A stretch of DNA of 64,000 nucleotides, from NCBI GenBank assembly GCA_000421085.1, contig ATWE01000005.1, positions 62,001 to 126,000 of the forward strand, given 5' to 3'. Source of the DNA: Ensifer sp. USDA 6670 (GTDB lineage: Bacteria > Pseudomonadota > Alphaproteobacteria > Rhizobiales > Rhizobiaceae). The notes beneath the pieces are model-generated. The model did no database searches. It saw nothing but the letters and a program-made list of their open reading frames with translations, and was not told the origin of the DNA. Below are positions 1 through 10,725 of this stretch, piece by piece (position 1 is the first letter of the stretch; every line of letters begins with the position of its first letter). Made by a program: the position numbers and the translations under genes.

Positions 1-714
1 GCCGAGGGCGCGCTCGACCGAGCGGCGCGAACCTCCGGCCTCCTGGATGTTGAAATGCCGCTTCTCGGCTCCGGCCCCGCTTTGGCCGTAGAGCGTCAGC
101 TGATTGACCTCGCAGCCGAGCCCGACCATCAGCACGCCGCCGAAATTCGCGTGGCGCGCATAGCCGGCGAGCGTCCGGTGCAGGTTCTTCATGCCGTCGC
201 CCGTGGACGACATGCCGCATCCCTGGTCGTGGACGATCGGCACGAAACCGTCGATGCCTTCGTATTTCGGCAGAATGCGCCTGTTCGCCTCGTCGGCGAT
301 CGCGCGACAGACCGTGGTGGAACAGTTCACGCTGGCGACGATGCCGATATAGTTGCGCGTTGCGGCCCGACCGTCCGCCCGGCGATAGCCGAGGAATGTG
401 CGCGCTTTGTCCGCCTCGCTCGCAGCCTCCGGGGGAACTGCAGCGCCAATGGCGAGCCGCCCCTGATCGAAGGCGAGGTTATGGGAATGAACGTGCTCGC
501 CGGGCGCGATGGAGGAAGTGGCGCGGCCGATCGCCTGGCCATATTTGACCACCGGCTCACCGACATCGATCCTGCGGATCGCGGCCTTGTGGCCCGGATC
601 TATGCGCCCGACCGCCGTCACTCCGCCGGCCAGCCGGTCACCCGGCGCAATCGCCGCGGTGGCGACGACGACGTTATCGTCCGGCGAAAGAAGGATCGAA
701 GACGGTGCGGGCAA
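1..714 (-). CDS. UxaA family altronate dehydratase-like protein (partial, C-terminus beyond window)
   Basis: Only the first 238 codons are present; the gene runs off the left edge. The N-terminus looks like a SAF domain (about residues 8-80, with LSPDDNVVVAT and IAPGEHVHSHNL). It is followed by the start of the UxaA core, with RNYIGIVASVNCSTTV and HDQGCGM. Family members dehydrate sugar acids such as altronate or galactarate to 2-keto-3-deoxy acids. The substrate here cannot be read from the fragment. I chose the TTG at 714 because GGAGG lies 8 nt upstream of it; an in-frame ATG at 744 has only a weak ribosome binding site. The gene is divergent from a GntR/FCD regulator, the usual arrangement for a sugar-acid gene and its local regulator. 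Confidence 0.85.
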   Translation of the reverse strand, partial: MPAPSSILLSPDDNVVVATAAIAPGDRLAGGVTAVGRIDPGHKAAIRRIDVGEPVVKYGQAIGRATSSIAPGEHVHSHNLAFDQGRLAIGAAVPPEAASEADKARTFLGYRRADGRAATRNYIGIVASVNCSTTVCRAIADEANRRILPKYEGIDGFVPIVHDQGCGMSSTGDGMKNLHRTLAGYARHANFGGVLMVGLGCEVNQLTLYGQSGAGAEKRHFNIQEAGGSRRSVERALG

Positions 715-756
715 ATCAAGCTCCTCCCGAACGGTTCGCCACATACAAGCATTTGT

Positions 757-782
757 TCTGTCTTTTATCTACAATAGACAGA
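757..782. promoter_or_regulatory. Inverted repeat in the UxaA/GntR divergent promoter region, candidate operator
   Basis: TCTGTCT at 757-763 and AGACAGA at 776-782 form a 7-bp inverted repeat with a 12-nt spacer, between the divergent UxaA-type and GntR genes. Position and symmetry suit a GntR-family operator. Binding is inferred only. Confidence 0.35.
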
Positions 783-879
783 TGTTCGTCAATGGTTATT
801 ATGAACCTACTGCGGCCGTCGAGGAATGGGAGCCTCGACATGCCGACACGAGAAACCCGAACCTTGCCGGATCCTCGCC

Positions 880-1758
880 ATGGCGAAGCAGAACACCGTA
901 TTCAAGGATGCCTTCAACCGCTGCCTTAAGCTGTTCGCGGAGACCTCCACGCTTCCGTCCGAACCGGAGCTCGGGCAGGCGCTCGGCGTCAGCCGCACGA
1001 CCGTGCGCGCCATACTGACGCGTTGCGAGGAACTGAGCCTCATCGCCTGGGACAAGCGCAGCAAGACGGTGCTGAGAAGACCTGAGCCCTCGGACTACTT
1101 CCCGACCGCGGAGACCGATTCGCTCGCCGAAAGGATCGAGCGGAGCTTCATGCGCCGGATTCTGGCTGGCGGTGCCGAGCCCGGCATGCAGATCAACGAG
1201 CTCGAGCTTGCCCGCGAAATCGGTGCCGGGACGACCAGCGTGCGCGAATTCCTGATCCGCTTCAGCCGTTTCGGGCTGATCGAGAAACGGCCGAACAGCC
1301 ATTGGGTTCTCAAGGGATTCACGCGCGAATTCGCACTCGAGCTGACGGAAGTGAGGGAGATGTTCGAGCTGCGCTCGGCCGCCCGCTTCGTCTCCCTTCC
1401 CGACCATGACCCGGCCTGGGAGGAGCTGAAGAAGATCGAGGCGGTGCATCGGGAGATTCTCGCCGACATCGACAATCGCTACAGCGAATTTTCCGAACTC
1501 GACGAGCGCCTCCACCTGCTGGTGCACAAATCGTCGAGCAACCGCTTCATCATCGACTTCTACGATGTCATCGCCATCGTCTTTCACTATCACTACCAGT
1601 GGAACAAGGCGAACGCGCGGGAGCGCAACGCCCGGGCGCTGGAGGAGCATCTCGACTATATCGCCGCCCTGCAATCGCGCGATCCGGCGCTCGCCGACCA
1701 GGCCTGCCGGCGACACCTGAAATCGGCGCGGGAGACGCTGCTGCAGTCGATTCCGTAG
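880..1758 (+). CDS. GntR family transcriptional regulator with two winged-helix segments and an FCD domain
   Basis: A predicted 292-residue DNA-binding regulator. Residues about 20-60 contain a winged-helix-like segment (LPSEPELGQALGVSRTTVRA). Residues about 80-145 hold a second one (INELELAREIGAGTTSVREF). The C-terminus (from about residue 150) is an FCD ligand-binding fold with ELTEVREMFELR, LDERLH and a late HL motif. Most FCD regulators have one winged helix, so the duplication is unusual. The ATG at 880 is preferred; an upstream in-frame ATG at 826 adds 18 unconserved-looking residues. It is divergent from the UxaA-type gene and probably controls it. The effector is unknown. Confidence 0.85.
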   Translation: MAKQNTVFKDAFNRCLKLFAETSTLPSEPELGQALGVSRTTVRAILTRCEELSLIAWDKRSKTVLRRPEPSDYFPTAETDSLAERIERSFMRRILAGGAEPGMQINELELAREIGAGTTSVREFLIRFSRFGLIEKRPNSHWVLKGFTREFALELTEVREMFELRSAARFVSLPDHDPAWEELKKIEAVHREILADIDNRYSEFSELDERLHLLVHKSSSNRFIIDFYDVIAIVFHYHYQWNKANARERNARALEEHLDYIAALQSRDPALADQACRRHLKSARETLLQSIP

Positions 1759-1820
1759 GTCACCATGACTTCAGGTCGGATCGACCTGCGATTGGGGGAT
1801 GCTCCATTTCCCTTTATCCG

Positions 1821-1903
1821 TGCTTGTCACAGGGATCCCGCAGCGCCACGGAAAAGTTCTTTCAGCCCAAGGACTTGGGCCGGCTGGATTCCTGTGACAA
1901 GCA
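1821..1903. repeat. Palindromic intergenic repeat
   Basis: TGCTTGTCACAGGGATCC at 1821-1838 is matched in inverted orientation by 1886-1903 (17 of 18 positions), with a 47-nt spacer. The arms can form a long hairpin between the GntR gene and the convergent hpaI-like gene. Similar TGTCACAGGAATCC elements are, to my knowledge, common between rhizobial genes. The family assignment is from memory, not a search. Confidence 0.55.
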
Positions 1904-1959
1904 CAGGAATGAGGATCGGGAAACCTTCGCCGTAAAGCAACGACGAGGCGCAAAATCGA

Positions 1960-2760
1960 TCAATAGCCGGATTCCGTCCGCACCGGTCCGCCCTCTCCAA
2001 GAAATTCCCGGCGCAGCCGCTCCGTTGCGCTGACGAGCAATGTGACGTCGGTGCCGATCGCCATGAAATCGGCACCGAGCTCGCGATAGTCGCGCGCCTG
2101 GGCGGGATCGAGGGTCATGATCCCGCGCGCCTTGCCGGCGCGTTCGATCCGCGCGAAGGCCTCGATTATGGCCGTCCGTACCTCCGGATGGCCGGGATTG
2201 CCGAGGTGCCCCATGTCCGCGGCAAGATCCGCCGGGCCGACGAACAGGCCGTCAACGCCGTCCAGCGCAGCGATGGCGTCAATCGCCTCGAGCCCTGCCC
2301 GGCTCTCGATCTGCAGCAGCAGACAGATCTCGTCGTTGGCGTTTTCGAGATAGTCGCCTATGCGGCTGAAGTTCGTTGCCCGACCGAGAGCGGCACCGAC
2401 ACCGCGAACGCCATGTGGCGGGTAACGCACGGCGCGCACGAGCTGGCGCGCCTGCTCGACATTGTCGACCATCGGGATCAACAGCGTCTGCACGCCTGCA
2501 TCGAGGATCTGCTTGATCATGACCGCGTCGCCGACCGGCAGGCGGACGATCGGATGACTGCCTCCGCCGGCGACGGCTCGATACTGCGCCGCCAGCATGG
2601 GAAGATCGTTCGGCGCGTGCTCGCCGTCGATCAGCAGCCAGTCATAACCGCTGCCGGCCACCACTTCCGCCGCATAGGGACTGGCGAGCGCCACCCAGAG
2701 ACCCAGCTGAAAGCGGTTTTCGCGGATCGCCGCTTTGAAGGTGTTTTTCGGGGCGGGCAT
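1960..2760 (-). CDS. hpaI: HpcH/HpaI aldolase family protein (4-hydroxy-2-oxoheptanedioate aldolase-like)
   Basis: A 266-residue class II metal-dependent aldolase. Family enzymes cleave 4-hydroxy-2-oxo acids into pyruvate and an aldehyde. Visible motifs are LIDGEH near residue 45 (catalytic His), the substrate-binding IVRLP, LLQIES with the metal-ligand Glu, and FVGPADLAADMG supplying the metal-ligand Asp. Length fits the family (about 250-267). The start lies at the first ATG, with a GAGGAGACC ribosome binding site close upstream. It may act downstream of the neighbouring dehydratase in sugar-acid breakdown, but substrates of this family are promiscuous and this link is inference. Confidence 0.85.
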   Translation of the reverse strand: MPAPKNTFKAAIRENRFQLGLWVALASPYAAEVVAGSGYDWLLIDGEHAPNDLPMLAAQYRAVAGGGSHPIVRLPVGDAVMIKQILDAGVQTLLIPMVDNVEQARQLVRAVRYPPHGVRGVGAALGRATNFSRIGDYLENANDEICLLLQIESRAGLEAIDAIAALDGVDGLFVGPADLAADMGHLGNPGHPEVRTAIIEAFARIERAGKARGIMTLDPAQARDYRELGADFMAIGTDVTLLVSATERLRREFLGEGGPVRTESGY

Positions 2761-2821
2761 ATTGGTCTCCTCTTGCGTCCGAGTCTGTCTGTTTGGGATG
2801 CGGAGAAGTCGTCCGCTGTCT

Positions 2822-2860
2822 TTGCCCCTCTCCTCGGGTTAAACCCGAGGAGAGGGGCAA
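2822..2860. repeat. Perfect 19-bp palindrome with 1-nt centre
   Basis: Positions 2822-2840 and 2842-2860 are exact reverse complements (arm TTGCCCCTCTCCTCGGGTT) around one base. It sits upstream of the hpaI-like gene and downstream of gabD. There is no T tract on either side, so it resembles an interspersed palindromic element more than a classical terminator. Confidence 0.7.
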
Positions 2861-2901
2861 TCCCGAATTTCACAACGTCGATAACCTCTTACCGGCAAAA
2901 G

Positions 2902-2931
2902 AAAAAACCGGCCAGAACTTTCCGGCCGGTT
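2902..2931 (-). terminator. Rho-independent terminator of gabD
   Basis: On the minus strand AACCGGCC, a 10-nt loop and GGCCGGTT are followed by a run of T. It begins about 20 nt after the gabD stop codon. Confidence 0.85.
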
Positions 2932-2949
2932 CTTCAGGGGAGCGCCGCC

Positions 2950-4404
2950 TCAGGCAATGCCGCCGAGGCAGACATATTTGATCTCCATGAATTCCTCGAT
3001 GCCGTATTTCGAGCCCTCGCGGCCGAGGCCGGAGAGCTTGACGCCGCCAAAGGGTGCCTCCGCCGTGGAGATCAGGCCTGTATTGACACCGACCATGCCG
3101 TATTCCAGCGCTTCCGCCACGCGGAAGACGCGGGCGAGGTCCTTGGCATAGAAATAGGAGGCAAGGCCGAATTCGGTGTCGTTCGCCTGTGCGATCACAT
3201 CCGACTCGTCCTTGAAGCGGAAGAGCGGCGCCACCGGGCCGAAGGTCTCTTCCCGCGCGACCGCCATCGCCTGGGTCACGTCGGCCAGAACCGTCGCCTC
3301 GTAGAAGGTGCCGCCGAGCGAATGGCGACGGCCGCCCTGCACCACGCGGGCGCCTTTCGCAAGCGCATCCGCCACGTGCTCCTCGACCTTTTTCAGCGCC
3401 GGCTGGTCGATCAGCGGTCCGAGGATGACACCGTCCTCCATGCCGTTGCCGGTCTTGAGCTTGGCGACGGCCTGGGCGAGCTTCTCGGAGAAGTCCTCGT
3501 AGACGCCGTCCTGGACATAGATGCGGTTGGCGCAGACGCAGGTCTGGCCATTGTTGCGGAACTTGGCGATCAGCGCGCCTTCGACCGCCGCATCGAGATC
3601 GGCATCATCGAACACGATGAAAGGGGCGTTGCCGCCGAGTTCCAGGCCGAGCTTCTTAATCGTGGCCGCGCTCTGGCGGTAGAGTTCTGCGCCGACCTCG
3701 GTCGAGCCGGTAAAGGTAAGCTTGCGAACGGTCGGGTTCGAAGTCATCTCGGCGCCGATCTCGCGCGCGGAGCCGGTGATAACGCTGAAGAGACCTTTCG
3801 GCATGCCCGCGCGCTCGGCGAGCACGGCGATGGCGATCGCCGAAAACGGCGTCTGCGCGGCCGGTTTCAAGACCATGGCGCAACCGGCGGCGAAGGCCGG
3901 TCCGGCCTTGCGGGTGATCATCGCGTTCGGGAAGTTCCACGGCGTGATCGCGGCGACGACGCCGATCGGCTGCTTCATCACCAGAATGCGTTTGTCCTTC
4001 TGATGGCCGGGGACGAGATCGCCATAGACGCGCCGCGCCTCTTCCGCGAACCATTCGATGAAGCTCGCTCCGTAGACGATCTCGCCCGTCGCCTCCGCGA
4101 GCGGCTTGCCCTGCTCTATCGTCAGAATCCGGCCGAGATCGTCCTTGTTTTCAATCATCAGCTCGAACCAGCGGCGCAGCACCGCCGCGCGCTCCTTGGC
4201 GGTCCTCGCCGCCCATTCCTTCTGCACCCGCGCCGCGGCCTCGATCGCGGTCCTGGTCTCGGCGGCGCCGAGCTTCGGGACGCGGCCGATGATTTCCCCG
4301 GTCGCCGGATTGTTCACCTCGATCGCATTCTTCGGGTCGGCTTCGATCCAGGTCTCGCCCACGAGAGCGGCCTGGCGAAACAGCGACGGGTCTTTCAAAT
4401 TCAT
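2950..4404 (-). CDS. gabD: NAD(P)-dependent succinate-semialdehyde dehydrogenase
   Basis: A 484-residue aldehyde dehydrogenase that oxidises succinate semialdehyde to succinate, the last step of 4-aminobutyrate catabolism. Visible are the oxyanion/cofactor motif TPWNFP near residue 150, the general-base Glu in LELGGNAPF near 255 and the catalytic Cys in NNGQTCVCANR near 290. Length matches GabD (about 480-490). The ATG at 4404 was chosen because AGGAAGGA lies just upstream; a longer frame reaches 4464 but adds a low-complexity tail. No GABA transaminase is adjacent, so related semialdehydes (for example glutarate semialdehyde) are possible substrates. Confidence 0.9.
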   Translation of the reverse strand: MNLKDPSLFRQAALVGETWIEADPKNAIEVNNPATGEIIGRVPKLGAAETRTAIEAAARVQKEWAARTAKERAAVLRRWFELMIENKDDLGRILTIEQGKPLAEATGEIVYGASFIEWFAEEARRVYGDLVPGHQKDKRILVMKQPIGVVAAITPWNFPNAMITRKAGPAFAAGCAMVLKPAAQTPFSAIAIAVLAERAGMPKGLFSVITGSAREIGAEMTSNPTVRKLTFTGSTEVGAELYRQSAATIKKLGLELGGNAPFIVFDDADLDAAVEGALIAKFRNNGQTCVCANRIYVQDGVYEDFSEKLAQAVAKLKTGNGMEDGVILGPLIDQPALKKVEEHVADALAKGARVVQGGRRHSLGGTFYEATVLADVTQAMAVAREETFGPVAPLFRFKDESDVIAQANDTEFGLASYFYAKDLARVFRVAEALEYGMVGVNTGLISTAEAPFGGVKLSGLGREGSKYGIEEFMEIKYVCLGGIA

Positions 4405-4434
4405 GGCGAGTCCTTCCTCAAAAAATCTACAGAA

Positions 4435-4476
4435 CTTATACAACTTTTTTCGCCGGTTCGACAATCACATGATTGC
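4435..4476 (-). promoter_or_regulatory. Candidate gabD promoter with overlapping inverted repeat
   Basis: Read on the minus strand, TTGTCG (4459-4464) and TATAAG (4435-4440) are spaced 18 nt and lie 31 nt upstream of the gabD ATG. CAATCA-N2-TGATTG (4463-4476) overlaps the -35 element and could be an operator. This is based on pattern only. Confidence 0.35.
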
Positions 4477-4571
4477 CGTTTACGGATGCTTCGCGCCTAT
4501 ATTGAGCTGACGCGCAGGAGCGGCGATGCGTCGGACAGGTGCGTATCTGCAAGAAATAAGGATGTTCGTTC

Positions 4572-5168
4572 GTGACAGAAATCAACCACAGAAGAGCCGA
4601 TCACCCCATCCACTCGATCTTTCTGGAGCGCTGGTCGCCGCGCGCCTTCACCGGCGAGGAGATCGCGGAAAAGGATCTGCTTGCCCTCTTCGAAGCCGCG
4701 CGCTGGGCGCCTTCGGCCAGCAATCTTCAGCCTTGGCGCTTCGTCTACGCCCGCCACGGCACGGAGCATTTCGCGCGCCTGCTGTCGACGCTCGACGAGG
4801 GCAACCAACGCTGGGCGAAAAACGCCTCTGCCCTCGTCATCATCCTTTCGAAGACCCACAGGGTCACATCGACCGGCGAACTGAGACCGGCCTATACGCA
4901 CGCCTTCGACACGGGAGCGTCCTGGTTCGCGCTCGCCCTGCAGACGCAGCTCGCCGGATGGCATGCCCATGCGATGGCGGGGGTCGACAGGGAGAAGGCC
5001 ATGCAGGTGCTCGGCGTTCCGGAAAACTACCGGGTCGAGGCAGCCGTCGCGATCGGCAGGATTGCGGATCCTTCCACCCTGCCGGACGATCTGCGAGAAC
5101 GCGAAAAACCAAGCCAGCGCAAGCCCGTCAGCGAACTCGTCTTCGAAGGACGTTTCACGGGCGAATGA
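4572..5168 (+). CDS. Nitroreductase family protein
   Basis: A 198-residue flavoprotein of the nitroreductase fold, expected to bind FMN as a dimer and use NAD(P)H. Motifs are ERWSPRAFTGEEI near the N-terminus (the RS.R phosphate-binding segment), ARWAPSASNLQPWRF (residues about 43-57) and a C-terminal VAIGRI. The start is a GTG at 4572 with AAGGA about 11 nt upstream. It is divergent from gabD and convergent with gyrB. The physiological substrate is not evident; members reduce nitroaromatics, quinones or act in dehydrogenation. Confidence 0.85.
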   Translation: MTEINHRRADHPIHSIFLERWSPRAFTGEEIAEKDLLALFEAARWAPSASNLQPWRFVYARHGTEHFARLLSTLDEGNQRWAKNASALVIILSKTHRVTSTGELRPAYTHAFDTGASWFALALQTQLAGWHAHAMAGVDREKAMQVLGVPENYRVEAAVAIGRIADPSTLPDDLREREKPSQRKPVSELVFEGRFTGE

Positions 5169-5176
5169 TCCGTAAA

Positions 5177-5212
5177 GACGAGAGCAGGGCGGAGGTCCGC
5201 CCTGCTCTCGTC
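5177..5212. terminator. Hairpin between the convergent nitroreductase and gyrB genes
   Basis: GACGAGAGCAGGGCGGA (5177-5193) and its exact complement (5196-5212) form a 17-bp stem with a 2-nt loop between the two stop codons. A bidirectional terminator role is likely, though T tracts are short. Confidence 0.7.
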
Positions 5213-5249
5213 GAAGCTATGATCAAAGTGCTGCGGCGACGCTTGCGCG

Positions 5250-7691
<2,442 letters not shown>

Positions 7692-7820
7692 TCAGGTCTT
7701 TCCAGGTTTTCAGACGTCGCGATTCATTGCGAATCACAGCGCGAGATGCCTCGCGGACTATAGAAAATTTGTCCAATTGTTCCAAATCCCGACGCGAAGA
7801 TCGCGGCCGGGATGGGGCTT

Positions 7821-8198
7821 TCATCCCCTGTCCTTATCAGCAAATGTGGCTTTTTCCAAAACATCTTCCAGTGCCCGAATCGTCTCCGCCGACAGGCCGC
7901 GCATCTCCATGCTCAAACGGTTGGCGAAGGCAGTGTGTCCAGGCGGAAGGCCGGACGTGTCGAGCACGACTTTCGGGTCTGAAAGATGCGCTATCCGGAA
8001 GAGTTCGTCGGCCTCGTCCCAGATCACGTTGAAATAGCCGGCAACCCGCTGGAGGAAGTCGAAGCTCGGCGCTCCCCGCTTACCGTGTTCGAGAGCCGAG
8101 AGGTAGGCGGGCGAAACCCCGATGGCAGCCGCCATCTCTTTCTGAGATACGCCCTTGCGCCGGCGAAGTTCGCGCACGGCCTCGCCGAAGGGAGTCAT
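7821..8198 (-). CDS. XRE family helix-turn-helix transcriptional regulator
   Basis: A 125-residue protein with an N-terminal Cro/C1 HTH (residues about 4-60: VSQKEMAAAIGVSPAYLSAL). The C-terminal half is about 60 residues and ends in ALEDVLEKATF. Its start overlaps the stop of the preceding Smr gene by 4 nt, so the two are translationally coupled at the end of the timA-mltA-smr operon. The regulatory target is unknown; a link to cell-envelope genes is suggested only by the operon. Confidence 0.85.
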   Translation of the reverse strand: MTPFGEAVRELRRRKGVSQKEMAAAIGVSPAYLSALEHGKRGAPSFDFLQRVAGYFNVIWDEADELFRIAHLSDPKVVLDTSGLPPGHTAFANRLSMEMRGLSAETIRALEDVLEKATFADKDRG

Positions 8199-8761
8199 GA
8201 TGCGCCTCCCTTCGCCCGCGCCAGCCGCACATAGAGCGCGCCCTCGCCGCCGTGATTGCGGGCTGCCGGTTCGTAGGACGATATCAACGGCCGGAACTCG
8301 GGAAGCGAAAACCAGAGCGGCACAGCTCGCTTAAGGGCGCCGTCGCTGCCGAGCGACGTCCCCTTGCCGGTGATGACGAGAACATGCCTCAAGCCGCGGT
8401 CGCGCGCCCGGAGGAGGAACTGCAGCAGCAATCCGTGCGCTTCGCTCTGGATCATGCCGTGCAGGTCGATCCTTGCCTCGAGCGTCAGCCGGCCCTTCGC
8501 AAGTTTGCGCTTGACCGGCCGCTCCAGCGGATGATGAGGGCGGTGTTCTGCCTTGTCGCGGCTGAGTGAAAAGCCCGGGCCGGCCTTTTCGGGCACGCCC
8601 GAGGAAGGCGTTGCCTCCGGGCCGGGGATAGCCTTGATTTCCGCGGTCCCGCCCAGCATCTCCTCGAGATTCTCCAACCGCCCGGGCATGGGCCGCGCCG
8701 AACGCGCGACCTTCCCCCAGAGAATGCGGTCTTCGGCGGAAAGCTTCTTGTCCTTAGCCAT
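8195..8761 (-). CDS. Smr/MutS family protein
   Basis: A 188-residue protein with a C-terminal Smr domain from about residue 95. It shows LEARIDLHGMIQSEAH (the LDLHG motif), LVITGKGTS and a final HGGEGALYVRL. Smr domains are nucleic-acid nicking or nuclease modules found alone or at the end of MutS2; stand-alone bacterial members are poorly characterised. The N-terminal third is charged and Pro/Gly-rich, probably flexible. It overlaps mltA upstream (8 nt) and the XRE gene downstream (4 nt), indicating one transcript. Confidence 0.88.
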   Translation of the reverse strand: MAKDKKLSAEDRILWGKVARSARPMPGRLENLEEMLGGTAEIKAIPGPEATPSSGVPEKAGPGFSLSRDKAEHRPHHPLERPVKRKLAKGRLTLEARIDLHGMIQSEAHGLLLQFLLRARDRGLRHVLVITGKGTSLGSDGALKRAVPLWFSLPEFRPLISSYEPAARNHGGEGALYVRLARAKGGAS

Positions 8762-9872
8762 GGCTGGACTGCGGGCGATATCGGGCCGCGGCCGCGCGGG
8801 GCACGAAAATGAAGAAGTCTGCGTCGTTGCGCACGGAACCCGCGAGTTCCCCCGCCTGATCGCCGGAGCCCGTGAAGATATCGCCGCGCGCCGGGCCGAC
8901 GATGGCCGAACCGGTGTCGAGCGCGAGCATCAGGCGACCGAAGGAATGTCCGCCGTCCAGATGGGTCAGGGTTTCGCTCGCGACATAAAAGGGAACGCCG
9001 AATGTGTGGATGAGGCGGTCGACCGCAAGCGAGCGTCCCGGCTCGAGCGGCACCTTGGCGGCCGCCACGGGGCCGAGCCCCTCCTCCTCGACCGGTGCCT
9101 CGCGGAAAAAGATGAAGGAGCGGTTGTGCCATAGCACCTCGTCGATCCTGTCGGCATGGGCCGCCAGCCAGCCGCGAATGCTCGCCATCGACACGGTGGC
9201 GGCGTCGATCTCGCCGCGATCGATCAACAGTTTCCCGACGGCGGAAAAGCGATGCCCGGTTTTGGCGGCATACGTAATGCGGCAGAGCGAACCGTCCGGA
9301 TAGACCAGCCGCGCCGCGCCCTGCACATGGACGAAGAACACGTCGACCTTGGAGCGGGCATAGGCGATTTCCAGACCGCGGCCGGCGAGCAAGCCTTCTT
9401 CGATCGCGCGGCGATCCGGATATTCCTCGATCCTGCCGTCGCGACGGCGGCCGAAGACAAAATAAGGGTCCATTCCTGCCGGCCGGTTCGTGTCGTCGAT
9501 ATCGACGAGGTCCGAGGGACGCCGGTAGAAGGGAAAGCGGAACTCCGCATCGGGCCCAGCCCGTACCTCGACTTCGGGTTCGTAGAAAGCGGTGACGAAG
9601 CCGGTCCTTTTCTCTTCCGGGCAGATTCGGAACGGAACGAACTGGGCCTCGAAAAATGCGCGTGCGGCGGCCGCATCGGAGAAATCGCTGCCCGCAGCCT
9701 CGAAGGCGGGCAGGAGGTCGGCGACCGAAATACCGAGCGAGCCGGTCTTGTACGGTTTGGCCTCCCCTACATGCCGGTGACAGCGCCGAAGCGAAGCGAT
9801 CACCGGCGCCGGGTCGTCCGCAGACCAGCCGGGCAGCTCCGAAAAGGAGACCGGCTCAAGATGAAAAGCCAT
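8754..9872 (-). CDS. mltA: Membrane-bound lytic murein transglycosylase A (MltA)
   Basis: A 372-residue MltA-family enzyme that cleaves peptidoglycan glycan strands with formation of 1,6-anhydromuramyl ends. The MltA barrel has GFVTAFYEPEVEVRAG around residue 125 and YPDGSLCRITYAAKTGHRF around 230. The C-terminal 3D domain contains LMLALDTGSAIVGPARGDIF with its conserved aspartates. I set the start at the ATG at 9872, 15 nt after the timA stop; an earlier ATG at 9962 would overlap timA by 73 nt. No clear signal peptide or lipobox is visible after this start, so export is not obvious. Confidence 0.88.
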   Translation of the reverse strand: MAFHLEPVSFSELPGWSADDPAPVIASLRRCHRHVGEAKPYKTGSLGISVADLLPAFEAAGSDFSDAAAARAFFEAQFVPFRICPEEKRTGFVTAFYEPEVEVRAGPDAEFRFPFYRRPSDLVDIDDTNRPAGMDPYFVFGRRRDGRIEEYPDRRAIEEGLLAGRGLEIAYARSKVDVFFVHVQGAARLVYPDGSLCRITYAAKTGHRFSAVGKLLIDRGEIDAATVSMASIRGWLAAHADRIDEVLWHNRSFIFFREAPVEEEGLGPVAAAKVPLEPGRSLAVDRLIHTFGVPFYVASETLTHLDGGHSFGRLMLALDTGSAIVGPARGDIFTGSGDQAGELAGSVRNDADFFIFVPRAAAARYRPQSSHG

Positions 9873-9889
9873 GGCCGCCCGCTTCCCGG

Positions 9890-10591
9890 TCAGTTTTCCG
9901 ATTCGGTGGCGATCAGCTTCCAATTCGGGTCGCGTGAACGGATATCGCGCGCGAAAGTCCACAGGTCGTTCACTTCGGCAACCGAATCGGCGTCTCCGTC
10001 GACCAGTTTACCCTGCTTGTCGTAGGTTGCGGAAATAAGCTGGCTGATGATCCTGACCGTTATGTTTTCCTCGGCGTCCTTGATCTCCGCGTGGACGATA
10101 TCGGCCTTGTCGATGCCGACGAAGGTCGACTTGACCACTTCGCCCTTGGCCTCGCGCTCCGCAATCGCGGCCTCGAAACCCTCATAGACTTCGCGGGACA
10201 GCAAACCCTTGAGGGTTTTGCGGTCGCCGTCGGCAAAGGCCATGACGATCATCTCGTAGGCCATCTTTGCACCGTTGAGGAATTCGGCCGGATTAAAGTT
10301 GGGATCCGCGTCGGTCATTGCCCGGAGTTGGGCATTCAGCGGAGTTCCGGCCTTGGCGACGGTCTCGATCGCGGCATAGCGCGACTCGTCTTCCGCCGTC
10401 TCGCGACGGGGAAGCTGAACGACCTTGCCGTTATCCTTGGCTTCCGGCCCTTGAGCGACATCCCGTGGAGAGTAGGGATCGAAAGGAGGCCGCTCGCTGC
10501 CGGTCCTGCGACCTAAGACGCTCCGCAATTGCAGGAAGATGACCACGGCAGCGATCAGGAAAAAAAATGTGATGAAATCAAAAGAGCCCAT
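9890..10591 (-). CDS. Tim44/TimA family putative adaptor protein
   Basis: A 233-residue inner-membrane protein. It has one N-terminal transmembrane helix (residues 2-25, FDFITFFFLIAAVVIFLQLR), a charged Pro-rich linker to about 75 and a C-terminal Tim44-like domain (about 80-230, with FNPAEFLNGAKMAYEMIV and DLWTFARDI). Tim44 is the mitochondrial import-motor anchor; the role of bacterial homologues is not settled. The ATG at 10591 is preferred; a GTG two codons upstream is also possible. It is first in the leftward operon with mltA, smr and the XRE regulator. Divergent fxsA and secB on the other side keep envelope and export genes together. Confidence 0.85.
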   Translation of the reverse strand: MGSFDFITFFFLIAAVVIFLQLRSVLGRRTGSERPPFDPYSPRDVAQGPEAKDNGKVVQLPRRETAEDESRYAAIETVAKAGTPLNAQLRAMTDADPNFNPAEFLNGAKMAYEMIVMAFADGDRKTLKGLLSREVYEGFEAAIAEREAKGEVVKSTFVGIDKADIVHAEIKDAEENITVRIISQLISATYDKQGKLVDGDADSVAEVNDLWTFARDIRSRDPNWKLIATESEN

Positions 10592-10725
10592 TTCCACCCG
10601 GAACCGCTGTTAGAATTTCTCGTACTGTTCCATATAGTCCGGAAGGATAGACCATTCAAACGACGATGTCGCACCCATAAACCGGAGACCGGACAATTGC
10701 ACTCACCTTCTTGCGAGTACGGGCG

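Noticed and set aside
2188-4575. A 795-codon open frame on the plus strand opposite hpaI and gabD
   Set aside because: It is antisense to two well-supported genes, has no domain and is Arg/Asp/His-rich, as expected from a complementary frame in GC-rich DNA.
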